A stretch of 21,243 nucleotides of DNA from Phycisphaerales bacterium UBA2266 (GTDB lineage: Bacteria > Planctomycetota > Phycisphaerae > Sedimentisphaerales > Anaerobacaceae), in contig DDXG01000191.1 of the NCBI GenBank assembly GCA_002347125.1, positions 14,876-36,118 of the forward strand, written 5' to 3'. The position numbers and the translations under genes are program-made. The stretch's first letter is position 1. Each line of letters starts with the position of its first letter. Positions 6,869 through 18,800 of this stretch are shown here, piece by piece. The notes under the pieces are model-generated. The model was not told the origin of the DNA and made no database searches. It saw nothing but the letters and a program-made list of their open reading frames with translations.

Positions 6869-9800
6869 ATGAAGACTCGATACGCGATTATCGTCGGCGT
6901 CATATCTCTACCATGGTTCTGCGTCAACATGTGTCTTGCGTGTGGCAGTCCGCCGCACGCGGAATTGACCAGCGACATGCAGGTCGGAGTTACTCAAGAC
7001 ACCATTATCGTGACTTTTGACGCTGGCGGGTCGTACGACCCTGACGGGGGTACACACGGCCTCAACGGCATTGTCCGATTTGAGTGGGATTTTGGGTTCT
7101 ACACCGGCGCCTATGACTGGGATGCGCAGTTTCAGAGCGACCGGCATGAGACCGAGACCGATCACAGCGACGGGTCTTTTGACGGCAAGGTGACGAAGGT
7201 CGTTGCCGCCGGTAGTTCGTGTCAGGTGATGCTTCGGGTGTTCGACTACGACGGTAATTGGACCTACCTGGCCTCCAATGTCACGGTCAGGGTCGCCGGC
7301 ACGATTCAACAGGGCATCGATTACGCCGACGCAGGGGATGTGCTCAACAGGCCGGTCGTCATTGCGCCCGGAGTCTATACGGGCGAAGGCAACCGCGATC
7401 TGGACTTCAACGGCAAGGCAATCACCCTGCAGAGCATGAACCCGGATGACCCGGCGATCGTGGCCGCAACCGTTATCGACTCACAAGGCGGGACGAGCGA
7501 TTCTCACCGCGGGTTCTTGTTTGACGGCACGGAGGGCCCCGGGTCAAGGGTTAGCGGCCTGACGATTCGAGGAGGTTGGCAGGGTCCGGGGCCGAACGGC
7601 CACGGTGGCGGCATCAAGTGCTCAGGTAACGTTTCACCGACGATCTCCAAGTGTGTCATCACCGGGAACAATGCAGTCTTCGGTGGAGGCGTCTACTGCG
7701 CGGCCGGGGCCGCCCCCACCCTCCTCGCTTGCGTGATTGTGGGCAATTCCGCGCCCAGCGGGGCCGGGCTGTACTGCTCCGCCTCCAGTCCGACATTGGT
7801 CAATTGTGTCTTCACGGATAACGCGGCCTCGAGTTCAGGAGGGGCCATCTACAACTATGGCTCATCGCCAGCAATAGCCAATTGCACGATTGTGGGGAAC
7901 ACGGCGAGCACCCTCGGAGGCGGTCTCAGGAACCAGCCGGCCGGATCGTCGCCCTCAAGCCCGACCCTGGCCAACTGCATTCTCTGGGCCAACACCGCCG
8001 GCGATCCGCTGAGCCACAAGGAGGTCTCAAACAGCACGCCCGAGTGTCAGCCCAGCGTCAGTCACTGCAACATCGAGGGCTGCGGGGGTAGTGGGGGCCA
8101 GTCCTGGAATGCCGATGTCGGCGTGGACAGCGGCGGCAACCTGGACCAGGATCCGCGTTTCGTGGAGATTGGCAACCCGGCCGGGCCCGACGGTCTGCAC
8201 GCCACTCTGGATGACGGGCTGTATCTGCGGCCGGACGACCCCGAGGATGGCTGTATCGACAGGGGGGACAACAGTGCGGTCCCATCGGCCGTGACGACCT
8301 GCATCCTCGGCCACCCGCGATTTCTCGACGGCGACCGCGACAACGTCTTTCCCGGTGGCGTCGATATGGGCGCCTACGAGACCACGCCCGTGTTGTTCGT
8401 CGACGATGTCATGGGCACGCCCGGCGACGGCAAGTCGTGGGCGTCGTGTTATCGGTACTTGAAGGAGGCGATCGCGGTCGCCCGTTCCTATGACGAGATA
8501 TGGGTCGGCAGCGGAGTGTACCGGCCGGACGAAGACACGGCCCATCCCAATGGCACCGGTGCCCGCACAGACTCCTTCTGGTTGAAGGACAACGTGGGCA
8601 TATACGGTGGCTTCACCGGCTGGGAGAAGCGACGATGCGAACGGGATTTCCATTACAACACAACGATCCTCAGCGGCGATCTCGACCAGAACGACGAGAC
8701 CGACCCCTATCGCGAGGACAACAGTTACAACGTCGTCTACGTGCCGGTAAGCGACAGTTGTGATACGACGCCCGGTGACGGCGTGCTGGACGGGTTCACG
8801 ATAAGGGCCGGCCATGCGAACCGCGCCGGCGTATGGGGCGATGACCGGGGCGCGGGTATCCTCATCAACAGGGCGTCGCCGGTGATTTCCAACTGCGTGC
8901 TTGAAGACAATGACAGTCTGTACGGCGGCGCCCTGTATATCACCCAGGAATGCCCGCTGATCGTGAACTGCATCCTCCGGAACAACCGCAGTGCGAATAC
9001 CGGCGGCGCCGCCTATATCAGCAATGCCCGACCGATCATAACCGGCTGCAGCATCACCGGCAACGAGGCCAACCTATCCGGCGGGGGCATCTACAGCTAC
9101 AACTCATCGCCGGATGTGCGCAACTGCACGATAACCGGCAATCGGATCCTTGCATCGGGCTACAGCGGAGGCGGCGTCTGCTTCAACGTCGGCCATCCGC
9201 ATATCGTCAACTGCACGGTGGCCGGCAATATCGCCACGCACATGGGAGGGGGGATGCACTTCTCCGGGGTGTCCGGGGCCGCCATCGGTTGCCTTGTCTT
9301 TCATAACACGGCGGCCTACGGGGGCGGGATTGCATACTACAACACGAGCCTCTTCGCCCTGGCGAACTGCACATTGACGGCCAACACGGCCACCGTCAAA
9401 GGCGGCGGCCTCTACATCAGCAACTACGGTCCCCAAGTCGCCAACTGTATTGTATGGGACAACCGAGTCAACGCGGCCAACGGCCCATCCGCACAGATCG
9501 ACAAGTCGGCGTCGGCGCCCGAACCGAGTCTGTCTCACTGCTGCATCCAGGGCAGATCGGAAACGCCCGACGGCAACGGCAATTTCGGGCTCGACCCGTG
9601 CTTTCTCGCGGAGTTCTGGAATGACGGGGGCACGCCGGCGGACCTCGGCGATGATTCCTGGACCACAGGCGACGCTCATCTCGCGGCCGCAGCGCCTCTC
9701 GGCCCCTCGCCCTGCATCGATGCAGCGGACAACGACGCATGCCTGTGGGTCACGGCCGATTTGGACGGGCGACGGCGTATTATCGGCGGCGTCATCGACA

Positions 9801-12800
9801 TGGGGGTCTATGAATTGAATCATGCGCCGGTCGCGCTGGACGATTCAGCCGAAACGAACGCCGAGACGGCCGTCGTGATCGATGTGCTGGCCAACGACAT
9901 GGACACCGATGCGGAGGATGTATCCCTGCTCAGAGTCGCCGAGATCGTTCAAGCGCCCGCATGGGGTATGGCGGTGAACCACGGCGATAGCGTGGAGTAT
10001 ACGCCTACGTCCGGCTTCACGGGCCGGGATACCTTCACATACAAGGCCCGCGACGCCTACGACCTCTCAAACGAGGCAACGGTGACCGTGCGCGTGTATC
10101 CGCCGGTGGAGGTGGACGCCCAGTGTCAGGACACCGCCACGTTGCCCGTCCTGGCGCCGCATTACGTGGACATACCGCTGACCGGGAGAATCCTCTACGA
10201 TCCCCGCGGCCTCGTCCAGCACACCCACTGGAGCGTGGCCACGCCACCGGCTGCGGCCCCCCCAGTCTTTGCAGACGCCGGGCAACTCTGCACCACCGTG
10301 CAGATCACGACGGCGGGGCAGTATACCTTCGCGCTGGAGGCGCACGACGCCGCCGACAATTTCGTGGCACGGGATACGACCACGGTGCACGTCCGGCCGG
10401 GCGAACATGCGGGTCCCGTCGTGCTCGTCGGAGATACGATCAACAAGAACCTCTCGCAGGATGGGACTGTAACGTTCAACCTGTCCGATGCCCGTGTGTG
10501 GGATGACGGTCTGCTGTTTGCGCAGACGGATGTGACCTGGGAATTGGTGACGGGCAACCCGGACGGAATCGTCTTCGGCGACTCCAAGACCGTGAACCAG
10601 GATATAACGTTCACGAAGGCGGGGAATTACACCATCAGGCTGACGGCCTTTGACGGGGAGAAGTATGGGCATCGGGACCTGCAAATCATCATCGGGGACA
10701 ATGCCCCGCCGGTGATTTCAATGCCGTCGTATATCCATCACCAACTGGAGTTGGGCCAGACCCAGTATGTCACTACGATATGCCCACAGGTAACGGACGA
10801 TCATCTGCCCTGGGATCAGTTGTACTATACGTGGTCGCTGGTTTCGGGCTATCCGGGCGGAATTGCGTTCAGTGCGGACAATACGAAGGATATTGGCATC
10901 ACGGTCACGCACGCCGGTTCGTACACGCTGCGACTGCTGGCGAGCGACGGGCAATTGACATCGCTTCCAGCTACTATCACTATCAAGGTTTCGCCGCCGG
11001 CCGGAGGCACACTGACTGTGGACGCCAGCCTGGGTGACACCTCCGACGTCGAACAGGGCGCTGTTCTGATGCCGAATTCCATCGCGCTATATGGGACCCT
11101 GGGCGGAACACTGTCGGAGCTTCTGAGTAATGAAGATGTCCGTTGGACAAGAACCAAAGGGCCCGGCGACGTCGCCTTCGGCGCATACTCGAGAACCAAT
11201 CCCGACACGACCGCCACGTTCACTGCGCCGGGCATATACACCCTGCGCCTGACGGCCTCCATCCCCGCCGCCACGGCCTACGATGAGGTGACCGTCACAG
11301 TCACCGGAATGGTCCTCGCCGGCGGTGAGTTCACCTCTTTCGTCCGCGCAGAGGATAAGACCGTCTGGTCCTGGGGCAGAAACGAAGAATGTGGAGAATT
11401 GGGCGATGGGACGCTGGACAACCAGTACTGGCCTGTACAGGTTGTTCGTGGTGAGCAGATGGATCGGTCCGAGGAATTCCCCTACTTCAAAGAGTACCCA
11501 GCGGCCTTGAGCAGCATTGAAGCGGTTGACGGCGGGGGCTCGTTATCACTGGCCCTGGACTCATTTGGCCAAGTATGGTCTTGGGGCGCCGACAACTGGG
11601 GTCAACTGGGACACCGTCAGGATGCGGGTGGTTGGGGCATCCCCCCGGATATGTCGTTATCTCCTGTTCAGGTCTTGGCAGGCGAACAGCGGGCTAAGAC
11701 AGGGAGCGACATACTGATGGATATTGTCACTATATCGGTGGGGGGAGAAGCGGTCCCAGGTTACTGCGTTGGCACTCATGCTCTTGCTGTGGACAGCGAC
11801 GGAGACGTGTGGACATGGGGGCAGAATACATTCGGCCAGCTCGGAAATGGGCAGCACGGCTATGGAAGGGAGGCGGGTTATCAGACTTACTGGTGCGTGT
11901 ACGGTGAGCCGTTGCCGAGCGCGGTCTATGGAAACCTGACTGACATTGTCGCAGTTGCCGCAGGCAACTTCCATTCCATGGCTCTGAAAAGGAACGGTCA
12001 GGTCTACACGTGGGGATTGAATCGGACTCCCGATGAGATACACTCTACTTTGGGGGTTTGGAACGATTGTTTTCAGGGTAATGGGATCATTGGCGGATCA
12101 TGCCAGTTGGGACAGGGAGACCCTGCTCTGACGCACATCACGACGCCAGACCGGGTCGTGGGCGTCGGCGGTGTGGGTCATCTTGAGGATATCATCGCGA
12201 TAGCCGCTGGGTTTCACCACAGCATGGCGCTCAGCGCGGATGGCCGGGTTTACACGTGGGGCCATCTTTCGGACAACAGAGTGTTGGTCGGCTTCTTGGG
12301 GGATGGAAGCACCCTGACGAGCGCGACTCCCATCGAGGTGAAGAGTTCGCCCGGTGGAGACCCTCTCAGCGGCATCGTGGCCATTTCCGCCGGGGAGGCC
12401 CATTGCATGGCTCTTAACAGCAATGGAAATGTTCTGACCTGGGGATCGAACCATAACGGCTACTTTGGGCGCATAGTGGCCGAGGTCGAGTACATCGAAG
12501 AAACCGGCCAGTTGGGCGATGGCACGTTCACAGATCGTCCAACACCGGTCAAGGTCGTGGCGCCGGATCGAGACGGGGATGGCTCGCCCGACGACCTCGA
12601 CGGCGATCCAAGCACCGAGGACCATCTCGGGGATGATATCCCCATCGTGGCCATCAACGCGGGTTTTCTGCACAGTCTGGCGATGGATGTCGAAGGTAAT
12701 GTGTACTCGTGGGGGCAGCGGTCTTTCGGACGCCTCGGAATTGGCGGCGATGCACGCAGCGTTGACAATAAGAACATCCCTCAGGTTGTCATCAGCACTT

Positions 12801-15800
12801 TCAGGGGCAAAATCCACAACATTAGGCACAATAAGTGGTACCACAGAATCCAACTGGCTATTGATGATGCTCAGGAAAACGATGAGATTGTCGTCTATCC
12901 CGGCACGTATTATGAGAACCTCATCCTCGACGGCACGGCCCCGGAGAACCCGACGGCCGCAGGCCTGACGATCCGCAGCGTGGATCCAACCGACTGGCAG
13001 ACCGTACGCCATACCTGGATTCAATCGAACCGCAGCGGCGATACGCAAGCCATCGTCAAGTTGACGGGCTACAGCGGCCTCAAGCTCTCGGGATTTGTCA
13101 TCGGAAACTACGGCAGTACATGGGTCGACGATGACGGCCATCCTCAGATACAGGGTTGCGGAGTGCGTGCGGATCAGTCGAGCTTCGAGATCAGCGACTG
13201 CCTGATTGAGTGCAACGGCGATGACGGCGTTCGCTCCAGCGGAAATGCAAACGGCGTCGGCTCGGCCGCACTCGTGCGGTGCAGGATTCTGAGCAACTAC
13301 AGACATGGTATTTGGTGCAACAACTCCTCATTGGAGATTCGCGACTGCGTTATCGAGGACAACGGTTCGCCGGGTATCTACTGCGGGGCATCCGGCCTGA
13401 CCTGCCAGACGAAGATTCTGGGCAGCCTAATCCGGGGTAACTCGCGCGAAAACACGGACGGAGTCGGCGTCCAGCTTGCCGGCAGTATCAACCTTGACGT
13501 CAGCGGCTGTACCATATCGAGCAATCAGAAGTATGGACTGGACTGTTCAAATACAGGGGCCCGTGGCATTCGTAACACCATCGTCTGCGGTCACTGGGAT
13601 AACGGAATATGCTTCACCGGGCTATCGAACGCCACGGTCACGAACTGCACCATCGTGGGAAACCAGTGGGCCACCATGTCTTCCGCTAATGCTCAGGTCG
13701 TTGTGCGGAACTGTATCCTGTGGGGCAGCTACGGTCCTGGCAGCATGGATATACAACGCGAGGGCTCCAGTTTGGACGTGGAGCATTGCTGCATCGGCAG
13801 TTATGACACATTGGGCGACTCGAACATAAACAGTAACCCGTCGTTCAAGGATACGGCTCAGGGGGACTATCACTTACAGGGCGATTCTCCGTGCATCAAT
13901 GCGGGACTCCCGGGCTACTACTCCGACCAGACGGATATCGACGGCCAGCCGCGGCTCATGGGCAGCGCAGTCGACATGGGGGCCGATGAGTACGCCCCCG
14001 TCACGGTGTTCGCCGGCAAGGACCGTACTGTCACCATCCTGGAGTCCGCAGACTGCCTGGCCGATGCGCGGGTGGATATAAGCGGCCTGCAGGAAGACCA
14101 ATGGCAATACGTTCGACAGACCTGGTCGATCGTCGAGTCGCCGAACCCCGCAGGCATCGCCTTGAGCAGTCTCAAGGCGGTGAACCCGACGGTCACGTTC
14201 AGCCGGATCGGCGTCTACGTGCTCAAACTGACCGCATTTGACCGCTCCACGGACCCAGACGCCCTGGTGGGCTCGGACACGGTCACCCTCACGGTCAAGC
14301 CGCACGTCGATGCGGGACCGGATCTGATGATCGTCCTTTCGCGCGACGGAGGCGCAAACCACTGCCTGACCCTCGATGGGACCGTGGAGGGAGCCTCATG
14401 CTGCCGTTGGATGTGCCTGGCCATGTCGGCTTTTGGCCTCGGCGAGGCGACCTTCGACCCGCCGCAGTCCCAGGAAACGCCCAAGCCCGTTGTCCACTTC
14501 TCGCATCCCGGCGTCTACGTCTTCACTCTGTATGCCTTTGACGAATACGGTCAAGAGGTGGGCTCCGACGAGATGACCGTGGTCGTCAACTACGCATTGG
14601 TGAAGGTCAATCCCGGCGACTATGACACGGCCTATGTCCAGTCGGACGGCAAAGCCCGCCTGAACTTGCTCGCCAGTATCGAGCCGCCGGCATACAACTC
14701 GCTCAAGTGGAGCGGCCCGGACGGGGTCGTCTTCTCCAACAGCAGCAGCCTCGCCACGACCGTAACGCTGCCGGGCCCGGGCCGATATCCACTGTGGCTC
14801 GAGGCCCGGCACGATGCATGGGGCGTCCTCGGGGCCGGCATGGTCTGGGTGGAGGCGGTCTATCCCCACCCGACTGTCAAGATCACCCGGCCGGATACGA
14901 CCGAAGGCAAGCCGATATGGCTGCCTGAACAGGCCAGTTGCGACGTGCAGGTCCACGGCGGCGACTATGACACCATCCGGTGGGAGGGGCCGCCCGGCTG
15001 GGGCGGATATTTCGGCGATCCCGGCGCCCTGTCCACCCTGGCGAGCTTCCCCGTACCCGGCGACTATGAAATCGCCTGCTTCGCCTACATCGGCCAACAG
15101 CTCGTCGGCATGGATACCCGCATGGTGTACGTCCGCAGGTCAAACTCGGGCGGCACCGAGTACCATGCAGCCGACGTAACCCTTGTCGCAGACGAGAAGA
15201 TTGTCACATACACCGGCCCAGACCGGGATGTAACACTCACCTATACGTTCGACCCGGCAGAGCGCACCGATCTTACACTGCAGTGGTTCGGTCCGCCAGA
15301 CATGGTGGACTTTGGGTCCGTGGGCGCTACCGAGACCACGGCGACATTCCACGGTGTGCAGCCGGGCGCAACCTACAAACTGCTCCTGATTGCGACAGAT
15401 GCCGACGGCGCCATGGTCAAGTCTGCCAAGGTGTCCGTGACGTTCAACCACGCTGATGTGGTCGTCGACTGTGCCCCAGACCAAGTCACAGTAATCATCC
15501 CTGATTACCAAGAATTCGTCGACCTCGAGGTCGTCCCGGCGACGATCATCGATACCGGATCGCAGATTCACTCTTTCGAATGGGCGGGAGGAGACGGCGA
15601 GCCCATGTTCTACTTCATTCCATCCGAAGCACAGTCAAGCAACAGCGCACCCTTCAAGGTAAGGTTCTACGAGGCGTACCCTCAGTACCGTCTGACGCTC
15701 TATGCGCTTAATGCCGATCGCCAAGTCCTGGCACAAGACACTGTCCTCGTGACGGTGCAGCGCCAGACGCCGCACAATCTGCCTCCCCTCGTCGAACTCG

Positions 15801-18800
15801 GGTCCTATGAACCGATTCTGCTCGGTGAGGGTGGCACGCCGGTGGAGTTCCATTTTGACCCGGCCCGCACGTGGTGCCTGGATGACCGTTGGCCGGGGAC
15901 GGATCCATTGTCGTATGAATGGACTAGACCAGCCAGCGCGAACATGACGCAGACCGGCGATCCCATGTGTCCCGTGATAACGTTCAGTCAAGCGGGGGTG
16001 CATACGGTTTCTCTGACGGTAACCGAGACCGATCCGCCCGGCGAGGAAGGACCATACTCCGTGTCCCGTCAGACGACGATCATTGTCTATCCCGATGGCC
16101 ACGAGCCGATCGTGGAGGCGGGGGCAAACAAGGTCCGGCCGTTTGCTCAGAAGGATAATGTGTATCTCGACGATGCCTCCGTGTCCATCTTCAGACTGCC
16201 GAACGACACAGCCCAGTGGACCATCGAGTGGACGCGCCTCAGCGGTCCCGACAACGTGAGCTTCGACGATCCGAGCATCCCCAAGACGAAGGCATCGTTC
16301 CCCGTCAGTGGCTCATATACGCTCAAGCTGGCTGTCAAGAAGAACAATGTCGAACAGAAGTCGGACACGGCGGTCATCACAATCAACCCCTACGGCGCGA
16401 ACGATGATATCCCGCCCGAAATCACGTTGATGTCCGCCAAGATCGGTGGCGCTGACGTCACGGGAGATTCACCTGTAACAGGCAAAGTGGAGGTCGTCGT
16501 GGAGGCGGAGGATGACGGCTGGGGATTGAGCGCGATCGAATTGTACCTGCTCGATGAAGCTCCCAGCGGCGATTGGGATACCGCTCTGGCCGGCAAGGCG
16601 CCTGTGAAGACCATTACGGGATCGCCCGGCTATCCCAAGACGCTGACTCTTGAACACGCATTCTACACGTACTCGCGGCAGGCCGGTACGTACACCCTTG
16701 CCGCTCGAGCGAAAGACGCCGCCGGATCATTCAGCGGGGTGGAAGTGCTGAGTTTCACCACGGTGGATCCCGCCGGCAGTAATTATCCTCCCGTGGCTGA
16801 GATCATCGAGCCAGTCCGCGTTCCCGAAGGACGCGAGGTTCTTACCGATCAGGTCCTGCGGCCGCGTATCGAAAAGGGACTCTGCCACTTCGTGGCCAAA
16901 GCTTACCATCCGGCCACCAATGTCGCGTCCGAGCACAGGATCGACGTGTTCAGAGCACAGATCGCAGAATACGACCCGGCCTACTGGAATATTCAGAGCC
17001 CGGCCGCTCAGAGCCTACTCTCGCACTACTTCGTCAAGACGCTGACCCCATCGAGCACCGCCGGCGATCCATGGATCAGTGGCGAATTGACCGAAGCCGA
17101 GGCACTGGAACTGGATCTGACCGGCATCGCAAACGGCAACTATGAGCTGCTACTGACCGTCCGAGTACCTCAATCAGGCGGCGGGTATCTCTATTCCTAC
17201 GACCACGTCGGTTTCATCCTGGATACACCGCTGAAGATCGGCAACGTGCGATTTTCGCAGGAGGACCTGGTGGTACCGGTGGCGGGCATTCCGCTACGGG
17301 TGGTTCGGACGTATGACAGCCTCAACCGCAACGTCAGGGGCGATTTCGGTTACGGCTGGACCTACTCGATCTTCGATATGGACATCGAGCTGAACGAGGA
17401 CCGCCTGACCTTGTCGTCGGCTTCCGATTGGGGCGGGTACACTTCCGTCAGGTACGCCTCCAACTACAACCGCAACGTGACGCTGACCCTGCCGGACGGC
17501 CGACGGACAACATTTGCATTCGAGTTTGAACCTTTCAACGATTCCGGCAACCCATACACTCCGAAAGACTACCTCGCGATCTACAAAGAAGCGCCTGGTG
17601 TCGACGCGACCCTGCAGACGTGGAATCCTGCAAGCGACGAGGTGGACTGCGAGATCATGCGCGCCCCCGGCTTCTGGGGCGGGATGTGGGGCGTCACAGG
17701 CGCCGTTGCTCTGCCTGACTTCCACGATTTCGCAGGTTATCGGCTGACCACCGGCGATGGGACCAGATACTACATCAAGCGAAGACAACTGGTCAGCTCC
17801 GCCAACCAGGACTGGGATTTCTATTTCTATGGCAACGGCTCACAGGCCCCGGCTAGACCTTATGGCGAGCCCTATCTGTCGCATATCATCACTGCTTCGG
17901 GCGAGCGGATTGAATTGAATGTCAATGAGAACAACTTGCGCATCGGCGGCAGGGCCGAGGGCTACGTCGATCACAAGGACGCTACGGGCCAACTAACCAA
18001 GCGGCTGCGGATCGAGTACGACACCTCGAATCGCATCAGGGCCATCTGGGCGCCCAATGAAGACAACGACGACCTCAGGGATGCGGCCGATCTGCCGACC
18101 GTCCGCTATGAGTACGACAACTGGAGCAACCTCTCCAAAGTCCACCGGCTCGTGGCCAAGTATGCTAAGGACCCGGCCGACCGTTACCAGACGGTGGAGT
18201 ACGCTTACCAAGACGACCAGGCAGGCCACTTCCAGGTCGCCCCGGAAGACCACTACATAACCGACATCATCGACCCGCGCGGCATCAAACCCGTCCGATA
18301 CGTCTACGACGACGCCGGACGCTTGACGACGGTGATCGACGCCAGGGGCAATGCGATCAGCATCGACCACAACATCGCCGGGAGAACAGAGACGGTGACA
18401 GACCGCGCCGACAATACGACGGTGTACCGGTACAATGAACGGGGCAACGTGGTTCTCGTGACGGATTCAACCGGCCGGACAACACGGTATACCTACGATG
18501 AGGACTCTGCATTCCCCGACAATCCCACAAGCGTGACGCGGTATGTGCCCGACCCTGAGGGGGGAGACCCAGTGGCAAGCACCACCGAATATGAGTACGA
18601 TGACTACGGCAGGACCATCAAGGTCACAGATCCCCTCGCTAACGTGACGCTCAACTGCTACGACGACCGGGGCAGACTGTGGGCCACGGGGCAAAAGGTC
18701 CCCGTGCTGGATCACGGCGCGCCAGGCGAGACCGGCTACGTCATGCTTATTACGGACAACGAGTACGATCCGCACACCGGTCTGCTCACAGGAACCGTCG

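Noticed and set aside
6926..6946. Lipoprotein lipobox (CLAC) at the giant protein N-terminus
   Set aside because: The -3 position is cysteine rather than Leu/Val/Ile, so an ordinary signal-peptidase I site is more likely. Lipidation cannot be excluded.
7600..9450. Possible tandem DNA repeats in the beta-helix coding region
   Set aside because: The periodicity is at protein level (GG-x-I turns about every 24 residues); nucleotide copies are too diverged to be a recent DNA repeat, and there is no CRISPR-like spacing.
12098..13306. 402-codon minus-strand open frame inside the giant gene
   Set aside because: Antisense to RCC1 blades and beta-helix rungs that are unambiguous on the plus strand; no domain recognised.
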